From NCBI GenBank assembly GCA_944385895.1, contig CALWYZ010000002.1:62001-126000 (forward strand): a DNA stretch of 64,000 nt. Direction: 5' to 3'. The position numbers and the translations under genes are program-made. Source of the DNA: an uncultured Clostridia bacterium. GTDB lineage: Bacteria > Bacillota > Clostridia > Oscillospirales > QAKW01. The number at the start of each line of letters is the position of its first letter. Position 1 is the first letter of the stretch. The notes beneath the pieces were generated by a model, which was not told the DNA's origin, searched no databases, and saw nothing but the letters and a program-made list of their open reading frames with translations. This document shows, one piece after another, positions 8,321 to 17,462 of this stretch.

Positions 8321-9901
8321 ATGTGTTCTATAATGGGCTATTGTGGAGAAAATGTTGATATTGAAGCATTTCAGTCCGGGTTTGAAAGAACCAAATCACG
8401 CGGACCTGATGACAGCAAAATTATGGATACCGGTAAAGGATTACTTGGCTTTCACCGGTTGGCAATTATGGGTCTTCATCCGCAGGGGATGCAGCCGTTT
8501 TGTATGGATGGCTGTTATGTTGTTTGCAACGGTGAAATATATGGTTTTGAAAAATTTAAATCCCAGCTGTCTAAAAAGTATACCTTTAAAAGCGATTCGG
8601 ACTGTGAGATAATTCTGCCGCTTTATAAAGAATACGGACTGAAAATGTTTGAAATGCTTGATGCTGAGTTTGCCATGATAATATACGACGGCAACAGCGG
8701 CAAATATATAGCCGCCAGAGATCCGATAGGCATTCGTCCGCTTTATTACGGCTATGATGCAAGAGGAATTATATTATTTGCCAGCGAAGCCAAAAACCTT
8801 GTAGGTCTTTGTCAGAAAATAATGCCGTTCCCGCCGGGTCATTATTATATTGACGGTAAATTTGTCTGCTACTGCGATATTGCCGCAGTTGATAAAGTCA
8901 TAAAAGATGATTTGGAAACAGTATGTAAAAATATCAGAGAAAAACTTATAAAGGGCGTTGAAAAGCGCCTTGTTGCAGATGCAAAGGTAGGATTTTTACT
9001 TTCGGGTGGGCTTGATTCTTCGCTTGTGTGTGCAATAGCCGCAAAGAAAAGTGATAAACCAATTCGCACATATGCTATTGGAATGAGTAATGACGCTATT
9101 GATCTAAAATATGCAAAGCGCGTTGCGGATTATATCGGAAGCGACCATACCGAGGTGATCATTGATAAAGAAGACATAATATCCTCTCTTGAAAAAGTTA
9201 TTTCAGTTCTGGGCACATACGATATTACAACGATAAGAGCCAGTATGGGAATGTATCTGGTGTGCAAAGCCATCCATGATACAAGCGATATACGTGTCAT
9301 ACTGACAGGAGAGATTTCCGACGAGCTGTTCGGCTATAAATATACTGATTTTGCACCCAGCGCAGAAGAATTTCAGAAAGAATCTCAAAAACGTGTCAGG
9401 GAACTGCACATGTATGATGTGCTGCGTGCTGACAGATGTATATCAGTAAACTCGCTTGAAGCCAGGGTCCCGTTTGGGGATCTGGATTTTGTAAAATATG
9501 TCATGGCAGTTGATCCCGAAATGAAGATTAACAAATACGGAAAAGGTAAATATCTTTTGCGTCATGCTTTTGAAAGCGGAGATTATTTGCCTGATGACAT
9601 ACTTTGGCGTGAAAAAGCTGCATTTTCCGATGCTGTGGGACACTCGATGGTTGATTATCTTAAAGAATATGCACAAAGTATTTATTCAGATTCAGAGTTT
9701 GAAAAGCTGAGCGGGAAATATACACACGCCAAGCCTTTTACAAAAGAATCTCTATTGTACAGAGAATTGTTTGAAAAATACTATCCTGGACAATCTGAGA
9801 TGATTACAGACTTCTGGATGCCCAATAAAAATTGGAAGGGCTGTGATGTTAACGATCCGTCAGCCCGCGTGCTGTCCAACTACGGAGACAGCGGCAAATA
9901 A
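8321..9901 (+). CDS. asnB: Asparagine synthetase (glutamine-hydrolysing)
   Basis: A 526-residue AsnB. It begins MCSIMGY, so Cys2 is the class II amidotransferase nucleophile after Met removal, and the glutaminase domain has FHRLAIMG and VCNGEIYG. The synthetase domain carries the PP-loop motif LLSGGLDSSLV (ATP pyrophosphatase fold) and EISDELFGYKY. It makes asparagine from aspartate, glutamine and ATP. A GGAGG site lies 6 bases upstream of the ATG. It sits downstream of glnN and amtB and is governed by an Asn-specific T-box, so it should be induced when uncharged tRNA-Asn accumulates. A strong terminator follows. Confidence 0.95.
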   Translation: MCSIMGYCGENVDIEAFQSGFERTKSRGPDDSKIMDTGKGLLGFHRLAIMGLHPQGMQPFCMDGCYVVCNGEIYGFEKFKSQLSKKYTFKSDSDCEIILPLYKEYGLKMFEMLDAEFAMIIYDGNSGKYIAARDPIGIRPLYYGYDARGIILFASEAKNLVGLCQKIMPFPPGHYYIDGKFVCYCDIAAVDKVIKDDLETVCKNIREKLIKGVEKRLVADAKVGFLLSGGLDSSLVCAIAAKKSDKPIRTYAIGMSNDAIDLKYAKRVADYIGSDHTEVIIDKEDIISSLEKVISVLGTYDITTIRASMGMYLVCKAIHDTSDIRVILTGEISDELFGYKYTDFAPSAEEFQKESQKRVRELHMYDVLRADRCISVNSLEARVPFGDLDFVKYVMAVDPEMKINKYGKGKYLLRHAFESGDYLPDDILWREKAAFSDAVGHSMVDYLKEYAQSIYSDSEFEKLSGKYTHAKPFTKESLLYRELFEKYYPGQSEMITDFWMPNKNWKGCDVNDPSARVLSNYGDSGK

Positions 9902-9914
9902 TAAAAATTATTTT

Positions 9915-9942
9915 AACAGGCTTTGTAAAAGCCTGTTTTTTT
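9915..9942 (+). terminator. Rho-independent terminator after asnB
   Basis: AACAGGCTTT (9915-9924) pairs perfectly with AAAGCCTGTT (9928-9937) around a 3-base loop and is followed by a T run. Confidence 0.9.
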
Positions 9943-10052
9943 ATTGGTAATTATTCATTTTATTAATTTCCAAAATATAACGGAAAAAATAAAGCCGGCA
10001 AGGGTAATTTTAAAAACTCGCTGTCAATAATGGTATTATGGAGGAAATTAAG

Positions 10053-10826
10053 ATGATGAATAATAACAAGGTTGTTATCAGCGGGATAGATACGTCAAAA
10101 CTGCCGGTATTAACAGATGAGCAGAAAGAAAAATTGCTTATTCGTATAAAACAGGGTGATAAAAAAGCAAAAGACGAGTTTATTAAGGGCAATCTGAGAC
10201 TTGTTTTGTCAATTGTTCAGAGATTTGCCGGAAGAGGGGAGAGCATGGACGATCTTTTTCAGGTCGGCTGTATAGGACTTATAAAAAGCGCGGAAAATTT
10301 TGATACGACTTTAGGACTTAAATTTTCCACATATGGCGTGCCGATGATATTGGGAGAAATACGGAGATATCTGCGCGACAACAATATTGTGCGCGTATCA
10401 AGAGCCATGCGAGACACGGCGTATAAGGCTCTGGCGGTAAAAGAACGTCTTACATCGGAAAAGTCAAAAGAACCTACCTCAGACGAAATCGCCAAAGAAT
10501 TGGGTATACCAAAGGAAGATGTTGTATTGGCTCTTGAGGCGATTGTTGATCCTGTTTCGCTTTTCGAGCCGGTGTATTCTGAAGGCAGTGATGCAATTTA
10601 TGTTATGGATCAGGTAAGCGACGGGGCAAGTGACAATAACTGGTTAGATGAAATACTGATTAAAGAGGCAATTTCCAATCTGCCTGATAGAGAACGGGAA
10701 ATTATTGCTCTGAGGTTTTTGGACGGCAAGACTCAAATGGAGGTCGCAAAAGAGGTCGGAATATCTCAGGCGCAGGTCAGCCGACTTGAAAAGGGAGCTT
10801 TGAATAGGATAAAAAGTCAACTTTGA
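10053..10826 (+). CDS. sigG: Sporulation sigma factor SigG
   Basis: A 257-residue sigma-70 family factor. The N-terminal NNKVVISGIDTSKLPVL is the conserved SigG signature that SigF lacks. Region 2 follows (DLFQVGCIGLIKSAENFD, FSTYGVPMILGEIRRYLRD), and the region 4 helix-turn-helix is near the end (TQMEVAKEVGISQAQVSRLE). SigG directs late forespore transcription. I chose the ATG at 10053 because GGAGGAAATTAAG precedes it; an upstream in-frame ATG at 10038 overlaps that site. The gene stands alone between terminators here, without the spoIIGA-sigE pair that often precedes it. Confidence 0.92.
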   Translation: MMNNNKVVISGIDTSKLPVLTDEQKEKLLIRIKQGDKKAKDEFIKGNLRLVLSIVQRFAGRGESMDDLFQVGCIGLIKSAENFDTTLGLKFSTYGVPMILGEIRRYLRDNNIVRVSRAMRDTAYKALAVKERLTSEKSKEPTSDEIAKELGIPKEDVVLALEAIVDPVSLFEPVYSEGSDAIYVMDQVSDGASDNNWLDEILIKEAISNLPDREREIIALRFLDGKTQMEVAKEVGISQAQVSRLEKGALNRIKSQL

Positions 10827-10883
10827 CACAATTTTTCATTCACCGGAATAGGATGTTATAAGACAGATTTGGGTGAGTGATTT

Positions 10884-11480
10884 ATGCTGTTAAAGGTGAT
10901 CGACAAGGATAAAGTAAAGGTGCTGATTGAAGACAAGGATCTGGAAGAATACAGTGTAACGTTTGAAAATCTCGATAGCAACGATGCTTCTTCGCGGGAA
11001 TTTTTACTGATGCTGCTCAACGAAATATACAGTAATACCGGTCTGAATTTTCTGCAAAGTAAGGTATTGGTAGAGGCTATCCCGGGTATATCAAACTCAT
11101 ACTATATTATTATCACGCGTCTTTCGCCGTCATCCGACAATACTGTCAATATAGATAAAACGGCAAAGGCTGACGAGGATATGTATTTGTTTGAACTGTA
11201 CAGTCCGGAAAATATCTTTGATATCGCCGGCGTTTTTGAAAAAAATAAGGACATAAAAATCAGTGCGACCCGGATGTATAAGTATCGCGGTAAATATTAC
11301 TTTACGGTAGACTTTCCGCCCGAAACCGTCTCAGGTGAACGATTTTATATTATTATAAAAAGCATCACCGAGTTTTGTGTAAAATGTAAATGGAGTTTAA
11401 TAAATGAAGCGCTGCTGGAGGAATGGGGAGAGCTGATAGCCCAAAACCCCATACAAAGCATTAGAGCGCTTTTAGAATAA
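10884..11480 (+). CDS. mecA: MecA-like adaptor protein
   Basis: A 198-residue protein whose N-terminal half resembles MecA/YpbH adaptors (a short beta start, DLEEYSVTFENL, REFLLMLLNEIY), with a C-terminal domain of similar size. In Bacillus these proteins deliver substrates to ClpC/ClpP. The sequence is divergent and has a charged linker (roughly residues 78-90). A GGGTGAGTG site precedes the ATG. It lies 57 bases after sigG and ends at a terminator. The family assignment rests on N-terminal pattern and length, and the substrate is unknown. Confidence 0.7.
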   Translation: MLLKVIDKDKVKVLIEDKDLEEYSVTFENLDSNDASSREFLLMLLNEIYSNTGLNFLQSKVLVEAIPGISNSYYIIITRLSPSSDNTVNIDKTAKADEDMYLFELYSPENIFDIAGVFEKNKDIKISATRMYKYRGKYYFTVDFPPETVSGERFYIIIKSITEFCVKCKWSLINEALLEEWGELIAQNPIQSIRALLE

Positions 11481-11483
11481 AAG

Positions 11484-11508
11484 AGATGAGCATATGCTCA
11501 TCTTTTTT
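11484..11508 (+). terminator. Terminator after mecA-like gene
   Basis: AGATGAGCAT (11484-11493) is directly followed by its exact complement ATGCTCATCT (11494-11503) and a T run. Confidence 0.9.
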
Positions 11509-11534
11509 ATTTTCTGTTTGTCGTAGACAAAATC

Positions 11535-11573
11535 AAAGTACTCGCTGAAATTTCAGCGGGTGCTTTATTTTTT
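11535..11573. terminator. Second hairpin, probable bidirectional terminator
   Basis: A 16-bp stem with G-U pairs joins AAAGTACTCGCTGAAA (11535-11550) to TTTCAGCGGGTGCTTT (11551-11566). A T-rich stretch follows on the plus strand, and a weaker T-rich stretch lies on the minus side. It lies just past the end of the convergent MGMT-like gene and can serve both directions. Confidence 0.65.
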
Positions 11574-11581
11574 ATATAAAA

Positions 11582-11887
11582 TCACGGCTGCCAAAGGAAC
11601 TTTTTCAGGTCGACCATATTTTGATCGTCCACTTCAACGCCTTCGCTTTCAAGACGATGCCGCTGCTCGTCCAGTCCGCCGAAAACATATGCCGCGGCAA
11701 GTCTGCCGTGCCTGTTTACTACTCTGTGACAGGGTATCTGAGACGGATCAGGATTGGCGTGCAAAGCATATCCTACAGCTCTTGATGCCATGGGAGAGCC
11801 GCACATCGCCGCAATCTGACCGTAGGTCGCGACTTTGCCTTTGGGTATTTTCTTTACTTTTTCATAAACAGTATCATAAAAACTCAT
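11582..11887 (-). CDS. MGMT-family protein, DNA-binding/active-site domain only
   Basis: A 101-residue protein equal to the C-terminal domain of O6-alkylguanine-DNA alkyltransferase. It has the helix-turn-helix region KGKVATYGQIAAMCGSP, the active-site motif PCHRVV near residue 53, and an NRHGRLA turn. Its length is that of alkyltransferase-like (ATL) proteins, but ATLs usually carry Trp or Ala at the active site, whereas this one keeps Cys. It may therefore be an active short repair enzyme or a damage-sensing protein. It is 12 bases downstream of enolase on the same strand and probably cotranscribed. Confidence 0.85.
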   Translation of the reverse strand: MSFYDTVYEKVKKIPKGKVATYGQIAAMCGSPMASRAVGYALHANPDPSQIPCHRVVNRHGRLAAAYVFGGLDEQRHRLESEGVEVDDQNMVDLKKFLWQP

Positions 11888-11899
11888 ACTATCACCGAA

Positions 11900-13168
11900 T
11901 CATTTAAAAATTTCAATTCCGGGATATACCGCGCGTTCTCCAAGCGCCATTTCTATTTGCAAAAGACGATTGTACTTTGCAACGCGTTCACTTCTGGCCG
12001 GAGCGCCTGTTTTGATTTGTCCGGCGTTCATGGCTACTGCCAGATCAGCGATGAATGAATCAGCTGTTTCTCCGCTTCTGTGTGAAATTATGGTTTTGTA
12101 TCCTTTGTCTTTAGCAAGGCGTATGGCTTTCATTGTTTCGCTTAAAGTACCGATTTGGTTGGGCTTTATCAAAATTGCGTTGGCAGCGCCCATGGAGATA
12201 CCTTTTTGGAGTCTTGAATGGTTTGTTACAAAAAGATCGTCGCCTACTATTTGTATCCCTGCGCGAGGCGTTAGTTGCGCAAACCCCTCAAAATCATTTT
12301 CGCCGAGTGGGTCCTCTGCTGAAATAATAGGGTATTTTGTTTTAAGCTCAAGAATATAGTCCATAAGTTCCTGAGAAGTAAAATATATATTGCGTTTAGG
12401 CAGCAGATATCCGTTTTCGCTTACCCATTCGCTTGACGCTATATCAAGTGCGATATTGATATCTTGTCCCGGCTTGTTTCCGCTTTTCTCTATAGCTTCA
12501 ATTATAAGCTCAATAGCTTGCTCATCGCTTTCAAGGTTGGGTGCGAAGCCTCCTTCGTCTCCTACGGCGGTTGAGTGGCCTCTATCGGATAATATCTTTT
12601 TAAGCGTATGATATACCTCTGTACCCATACGCATAGCATTTTCAAAGCTGTCAGCTCCTGTAGGAACAATCATAAATTCCTGTATGTCAATATTGTTTGA
12701 CGCATGCGCCCCGCCGTTCAATATGTTCATCATTGGTACCGGCAGAGTACAGCAGTTAATTCCGCCTAAATATTCGTAAAGCGGAATGTCTGCCGAAAAA
12801 GATGCGGCGCGTGCGGCTGCAAGCGATACAGCAAGAATAGCATTGGCTCCTATTTTTGACTTATTTTCAGAACCGTCTGCATCACACATGAGAATGTCAA
12901 TCTCAGCTTGATCAAATACCGATTCTCCCTCCAGCACTTTGGAAAGGACGGAATTTATGTTATCCACAGCGCGCAGAACGCCTTTGCCCATATAGTCGTC
13001 CCCGCCGTCACGGAGCTCACAGGCTTCATATTGCCCGGTTGAAGCGCCGCTGGGCACGGCTGCAGTTGCCGCTACTCCGCTTTCAAGTATAATTGTAGCC
13101 TCTACTGTCGGCGTTCCACGGCTGTCAAAAATCTGGCGTCCCAATACTTTTTTTATTGTATCTTCCAT
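11900..13168 (-). CDS. eno: Enolase
   Basis: A 422-residue enolase converting 2-phosphoglycerate to phosphoenolpyruvate. Visible signatures include [15 protein letters not shown] near the N-terminus, [10 protein letters not shown] in the middle, Mg ligands in [10 protein letters not shown] and [11 protein letters not shown], and the family signature [13 protein letters not shown] followed by SHRSGET. The length is normal. A GAGGTGAT site lies just upstream of the ATG. It is the only glycolytic gene in this block. Confidence 0.97.
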   Translation of the reverse strand: MEDTIKKVLGRQIFDSRGTPTVEATIILESGVAATAAVPSGASTGQYEACELRDGGDDYMGKGVLRAVDNINSVLSKVLEGESVFDQAEIDILMCDADGSENKSKIGANAILAVSLAAARAASFSADIPLYEYLGGINCCTLPVPMMNILNGGAHASNNIDIQEFMIVPTGADSFENAMRMGTEVYHTLKKILSDRGHSTAVGDEGGFAPNLESDEQAIELIIEAIEKSGNKPGQDINIALDIASSEWVSENGYLLPKRNIYFTSQELMDYILELKTKYPIISAEDPLGENDFEGFAQLTPRAGIQIVGDDLFVTNHSRLQKGISMGAANAILIKPNQIGTLSETMKAIRLAKDKGYKTIISHRSGETADSFIADLAVAMNAGQIKTGAPARSERVAKYNRLLQIEMALGERAVYPGIEIFK

Positions 13169-13212
13169 ATTATCACCTCGTAACTATTTTGAGAGCATAA
13201 TATGAAAATATA

Positions 13213-13242
13213 CAAAAAATCGGCGAAAGATATTTCGCCGAT
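13213..13242 (-). terminator. Terminator for the ylbJ operon
   Basis: ATCGGCGAAA (13219-13228) pairs with TTTCGCCGAT (13233-13242). On the minus strand it is followed by six T (13213-13218). The hairpin overlaps the stop codon of the small cysteine-rich protein gene by one base. Confidence 0.85.
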
Positions 13243-13451
13243 CAGAATTGGAAGTCTTCTTTTGTGTATGTATTGTTTTCAGCCGCTTTTTTTGGCGGTG
13301 TCCTTTTAAGTGGGGTATACCTGAATTTTCTGCATCCGAAGTTTGCTTTTACAATACCCTTCTTTTTGCAGATGACATCGTCAGTGGAAGCGATTTGTCT
13401 GCCGTGCTCACAATATGCACAAACTGGAGTTATATCTTTTGAAAAAATCAT
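13242..13451 (-). CDS. Small four-cysteine protein of unknown function
   Basis: A 69-residue protein starting at an ATG at 13451, two bases past the stop of ylbJ and preceded by GGTGAT. It has CAYC near residues 11-14 and two more cysteines near residues 28 and 40 (VICKKKG, FGCRKF), so a zinc-binding fold is plausible. The basic C-terminal half contains RTPPKK. I do not recognise a named family. Coupling to ylbJ suggests it could be made with it, but a sporulation role is only a guess. Confidence 0.7.
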   Translation of the reverse strand: MIFSKDITPVCAYCEHGRQIASTDDVICKKKGIVKANFGCRKFRYTPLKRTPPKKAAENNTYTKEDFQF

Positions 13452-13452
13452 T

Positions 13453-14508
13453 CTAATCACCGAAAGTCTGTTTTGTTTTATTATACAACCTGTACTTTGA
13501 TTTGTCAAAGATATTATAAATAAAAATAATACAGGCAATAAGAAAAATCACAAAAAGTATAAATGATATGACAGGCATTTGTTCTGTATGGTATACACCG
13601 GATTTTACGGTAATGATTTCAGAAAGGCATTTGGCTGTAATCGGCATTAATATTGTGTATATAAGTTTCCCCATTATGAGCGGACGTGCCGGCAGGTTCG
13701 CCTTTACCACACTTGACATACACTGCATTATAACGGATATTCCTGAAAATGCAACAATAACTGCGGCGGTTATTATTGAGCTGTTATCACTGAAATCCAG
13801 CATACAAATTCCTCTTGTCAGCTCAATAAATCCGATAACAACAGCCTGAGCTTGTTTTTGCGGTATGAAAAAAAGTATTTTGCTTATAACGGTATGTATT
13901 CCTGATTTTACCATTAAATCTGCTATTATACCGAAAAATATTATATAACCGCATACGAATAGACAGCTTAATACTGAGTTGGTTATGCTTTTGCAGGCAA
14001 TTTCAGTGATATTTAGAACAGAAAAATGTGATTTTTTGCCTTTTCTCTTTTTCAGACATTTAAAAAAGACAGCGCAAGCGAAAGCGCAAATGATCTGAGA
14101 AATAAGCAGTATAATTCCCGCGGTTTTGCTGTGAATAATGCAAATTCCTATAAACGCCACAATATACGCGGGTGATGCGTTGGCAGTGCAGTGTAACAGC
14201 GATACGGCGGATTTTTTGTCAATGCATCCGTCTGTGTATAGCTGACATACATTCTTTACACCGGTAGGGAAGCCTGTCACAAGCCCCGTAATAAAAGCTA
14301 CTGCTGAATAATTTGTGCCTATTTGCGAAACTGACGACATAAGAAATTCGCAGAGAATAAAAAATGGAAAAAGCGATGGTATAACAGAGCTATAACAAAG
14401 CTTTAAACTGTATTTTACGGAGTCTATAACAGTTTTTGAGTTGAGCGAAAAAACTGCGATCATTGCTGCGATTATTGATATTGTCAATATAGTCTTAAAC
14501 TTTTTCAT
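13453..14508 (-). CDS. ylbJ: Sporulation integral membrane protein YlbJ
   Basis: A 351-residue polytopic membrane protein with about 8 hydrophobic segments. The N-terminal region (SVKYSLKLCYSSVIPSLFPFF) and the central GLVTGFPTGVKNVCQLY fit the YlbJ family, which contains a nucleoside-recognition/Gate-type core. In Bacillus, YlbJ is made in the mother cell under SigE and is needed for proper cortex formation. It diverges from yqfC, also a SigE-class gene in Bacillus. A perfect-arm palindrome lies in the shared upstream region. Confidence 0.85.
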   Translation of the reverse strand: MKKFKTILTISIIAAMIAVFSLNSKTVIDSVKYSLKLCYSSVIPSLFPFFILCEFLMSSVSQIGTNYSAVAFITGLVTGFPTGVKNVCQLYTDGCIDKKSAVSLLHCTANASPAYIVAFIGICIIHSKTAGIILLISQIICAFACAVFFKCLKKRKGKKSHFSVLNITEIACKSITNSVLSCLFVCGYIIFFGIIADLMVKSGIHTVISKILFFIPQKQAQAVVIGFIELTRGICMLDFSDNSSIITAAVIVAFSGISVIMQCMSSVVKANLPARPLIMGKLIYTILMPITAKCLSEIITVKSGVYHTEQMPVISFILFVIFLIACIIFIYNIFDKSKYRLYNKTKQTFGD

Positions 14509-14520
14509 GGTAACTTATAT

Positions 14521-14542
14521 GCAATAAAACAGCTTTTATTGC
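14521..14542. promoter_or_regulatory. Inverted repeat between ylbJ and yqfC
   Basis: GCAATAAAA and TTTTATTGC flank CAGC. It lies 12 bases upstream of the ylbJ start and 28 bases before the yqfC start. No adjacent T run on either strand marks it clearly as a terminator, so it may be a protein-binding site or an mRNA 5' hairpin for ylbJ. Confidence 0.4.
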
Positions 14543-14569
14543 ATAAATTTGTGTAAAGGAGCGATGTGA

Positions 14570-14851
14570 GTGAAAAATAAAATTAAAAGTTCTTCGCCTT
14601 TGCGTGCGTTTATCAGGGGAACAGATGCATATGACACCGTAACCAAAGAGGCATCATCTGTAGAAATCATAGGTAATAAACGTGTAGTTATTGAACAGGC
14701 GGCGGGAATTCTGGCTTATGAGACTGAACAAGTGAGAATCAGTACAAAGGTTTACACAATCGTTGTAAACGGCAGAGAACTTACTCTCAATAGTTATGCT
14801 GACGGTATAATTATTATAGACGGCAAAATAAGAGGCGTATGTCTTGAATAA
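14570..14851 (+). CDS. yqfC: Sporulation protein YqfC
   Basis: A 93-residue YabP/YqfC-family protein. The central pattern VEIIGNKRVVIEQAAGILAYE and the C-terminal VNGRELTLNSY, IDGKIRG fit the family. It starts at a GTG with an AAGGAG site 8 bases upstream. In Bacillus yqfC precedes yqfD, as it does here, and both are mother-cell sporulation genes. The gap to yqfD is 11 bases. Confidence 0.9.
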   Translation: MKNKIKSSSPLRAFIRGTDAYDTVTKEASSVEIIGNKRVVIEQAAGILAYETEQVRISTKVYTIVVNGRELTLNSYADGIIIIDGKIRGVCLE

Positions 14852-14862
14852 GGGTGATCATT

Positions 14863-16038
14863 ATGTTAAAATCAATTCAGAAATATCTGATCGGGACACT
14901 AAAGGTCAGTGTTTGCAAAAGCGGCAGCGAGAGGTTTTTAAATCTTGTCAACCGAGAAAAATTTAAAATATGGGACGTACGCTCAGACGAATCTGACTGT
15001 ATTACTTTTGAAATTTACCGGCATAATTTCAAACGTCTTCGCGACATTGTTAAAAAATCACATGTTAAAATACATATTATTTCAAAACACGGTCTTTTTC
15101 ACAGCCTGCGCAATTACAGACGCAGATTCGGGATTGCGGCGGGCATACTTATTATAGCGGTAGGTATTTATGCTTCTTCGTTTTTTATTTGGGATGTCCG
15201 TGTCAGCGGTTGTGAAAATGTCTCCGCTCAGGAGATATTGACATTGCTTTCTGATAATGGATTTTCTGTAGGAAAAGCAAAGCACCGTCTTAACATAAAG
15301 GAAATAGAAAACTCTTTTTTAAAAAACAATTATAAGATATCATGGATTTCAATAAATATAAAAGGTACGACTGCATATGTGGAGGTGCGGGAAAAAGACG
15401 ATACACCTGAGCTTATAGATTCCAAGCAGCCTTGCAGCATTTATGCGGCAAGAGACGGCGTTATAGCTTCTGTTACTGCATACATGGGATACAGTCTTGT
15501 AAAGCCGGGAGATACTGTAACGGCGGGGGACCTTGTAGTTACGGGAAACTATACCGATAAATACGGGCAGGAGTATAAGCTTCACTCATATGCTAAGGTG
15601 ATGGCGTATACGACACATTCAAGTACTGTTACAGTACCATTTGAGACGACGGAACATGTAAGAACCGGCAGAGTAAAAAACAAGTACTCTTTTAAATTTC
15701 TGAGTTTTAATATTCCTCTTTATTTTAGCAATAAAATAATATATAATAATTATGATGTGACAAAATCTCAAAAACTTCTAAAGCTTACAGACAATCTTGC
15801 TCTGCCTATAGGAATAAATAAGACTACCTATACAGAGGTTGATGTTTGCAAGCTTATAAAGTCCGAGCAGGCAGCGCTTGAGGACGCATATGAACAGTTA
15901 CGGGATTTTGAGTATGATCTTGTAGGTATAATGGTGCTGGGACGTGATTACGAGGAGACTGTAAATGAGGATTCAGTTACAGTTAAAGTTATATTAAACT
16001 GTTATGAAGATATAGGAATCTCAAAAATAATAGAATGA
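14863..16038 (+). CDS. yqfD: Sporulation protein YqfD
   Basis: A 391-residue single-pass membrane protein. A basic cytosolic N-terminal part is followed by a hydrophobic helix (around residues 90-110), then an external domain with an opening VRVSGCENV like POTRA/FtsQ-type domains and a repeated beta-rich core. I chose the ATG at 14863, which has AGGGTGAT upstream; an in-frame GTG at 14854 lies inside that site. It belongs to the yqfC-yqfD-phoH-ybeY-dgk-era run conserved in spore-forming Bacillota. Confidence 0.88.
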   Translation: MLKSIQKYLIGTLKVSVCKSGSERFLNLVNREKFKIWDVRSDESDCITFEIYRHNFKRLRDIVKKSHVKIHIISKHGLFHSLRNYRRRFGIAAGILIIAVGIYASSFFIWDVRVSGCENVSAQEILTLLSDNGFSVGKAKHRLNIKEIENSFLKNNYKISWISINIKGTTAYVEVREKDDTPELIDSKQPCSIYAARDGVIASVTAYMGYSLVKPGDTVTAGDLVVTGNYTDKYGQEYKLHSYAKVMAYTTHSSTVTVPFETTEHVRTGRVKNKYSFKFLSFNIPLYFSNKIIYNNYDVTKSQKLLKLTDNLALPIGINKTTYTEVDVCKLIKSEQAALEDAYEQLRDFEYDLVGIMVLGRDYEETVNEDSVTVKVILNCYEDIGISKIIE

Positions 16039-16054
16039 AAGCAGGAAACAAAGG

Positions 16055-17008
16055 ATGGAAAAAACCCTGGCGGGAGTAAATATCGAATATCTTTCGGCAG
16101 TATTCGGAGCTTTTGATGAAAACATTGAAATTATAGAAAAGGAATGCGGCGTTAAAATAATAAGCCGTGCCGACATGGTCTCGGTGACAGGAGAAAAGAG
16201 CAATGTAGAACACGCGGAAAATACACTTAACAGCCTTTTCGAAATAGCCAAAACGCGCGATGTGATAGACACGCAGACAGTAAAATATATAATAAGCCTG
16301 TCCGATCAGCAGAGCAAGGAAAATATAGCAAAGGCTTTGGATCAGTGCATATGTATAACATTTTCGGGCAAGCCGATAAAGCCGAAGACTATTTCTCAAA
16401 AAAAATATATAGACAGCATAAACAAAAACGTTGTCACTTTCGGAGTGGGGCCTGCGGGTACAGGCAAAACATATCTTGCGGTAGCGCTTGCGGTAAATGC
16501 TTTGAAAAATAAACAGCTTTCAAAAATCGTGCTGACAAGGCCTGCGGTAGAGGCGGGGGAGAGCCTTGGATTTTTGCCGGGAGATCTGCAGAATAAAGTT
16601 GATCCGTATCTTCGCCCTTTGTATGATGCTCTTTTTGATATGCTGGGTCCTGACACATACCAAAGATATATGGAAAAAGGTATTATTGAAATAGCTCCTC
16701 TTGCATATATGCGCGGACGTACGCTCGAAAACAGCTTTATTATACTGGACGAAGCACAGAATACCACCATTGAGCAAATGAAAATGTTTCTGACTCGATT
16801 TGGCTTTAATTCGAAAATTGTCGTAACGGGCGATGTTACACAGGTGGATCTGCCCAAAGGAAAAACATCGGGACTTATTCATGCGCTCAAAATATTGAAC
16901 AATATTGATATGATAGGGATTTATAAATTTGATAAAAGAGATATTATCAGGCATGAGCTGGTGCAGAAAATAGTTGACGCGTATGAGAACACGTCAAAAG
17001 GAAGGTGA
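16055..17008 (+). CDS. phoH: PhoH-like ATPase
   Basis: A 317-residue protein with an N-terminal KH-like/PhoH extension (about 100 residues) and a P-loop NTPase core: Walker A VGPAGTGKTYLAV near residues 130-142, and Walker B region FIILDEAQNTT. PhoH proteins in this neighbourhood are linked to RNA metabolism together with YbeY, which follows directly. Its GGAAGGTGA end also provides the ribosome binding site for ybeY. Confidence 0.92.
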   Translation: MEKTLAGVNIEYLSAVFGAFDENIEIIEKECGVKIISRADMVSVTGEKSNVEHAENTLNSLFEIAKTRDVIDTQTVKYIISLSDQQSKENIAKALDQCICITFSGKPIKPKTISQKKYIDSINKNVVTFGVGPAGTGKTYLAVALAVNALKNKQLSKIVLTRPAVEAGESLGFLPGDLQNKVDPYLRPLYDALFDMLGPDTYQRYMEKGIIEIAPLAYMRGRTLENSFIILDEAQNTTIEQMKMFLTRFGFNSKIVVTGDVTQVDLPKGKTSGLIHALKILNNIDMIGIYKFDKRDIIRHELVQKIVDAYENTSKGR

Positions 17009-17012
17009 TTTT

Positions 17013-17462
17013 GTGCAGGCGTTTGTTGATATCTACGGAGACTGGAACAACGATACTATAAAGAGTGCCATAAAAGCTGCTTTGGAATATGAAAAAATCG
17101 ATGTCGACTGCAGCGTAGAGGTGACTATAGAGGATGAACAGGGCATCAGGGAAATAAACAAACAGTACCGTAATATAGACAGGGTTACTGATGTTTTATC
17201 TTTTCCGATGTTTGAGGACAAGTCGGAAATATGTGTAGACAGCAGTAATACTGCGTTTTTGGGCAGTATGGTAATATGCCGTCAGCGAGCAGAGCAGCAG
17301 GCAAAGGAATACGGACATTCTGTCACAAGAGAAGCGGCATTTCTTGCTGTGCACAGCACACTTCATCTTTTAGGATATGATCATGAAATTTCACCGGAAA
17401 AAGAACGTGAAATGTTTGAAAAACAGGATGAAATTTTAAATGCTATGGGAATCACAAGATGA
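17013..17462 (+). CDS. ybeY: Endoribonuclease YbeY
   Basis: A 149-residue UPF0054 family zinc endoribonuclease involved in rRNA maturation and ribosome quality control. The zinc motif HSTLHLLGYDHE (HxxxHxxGYDH) is intact, and NKQYRNIDRVTDVLSFP is also typical. I chose the GTG at 17013, five bases after the PhoH stop and preceded by GGAAGGTGA; a start upstream would run deep into phoH. The 3' end overlaps the next gene by four bases (ATGA). Confidence 0.95.
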   Translation: MQAFVDIYGDWNNDTIKSAIKAALEYEKIDVDCSVEVTIEDEQGIREINKQYRNIDRVTDVLSFPMFEDKSEICVDSSNTAFLGSMVICRQRAEQQAKEYGHSVTREAAFLAVHSTLHLLGYDHEISPEKEREMFEKQDEILNAMGITR

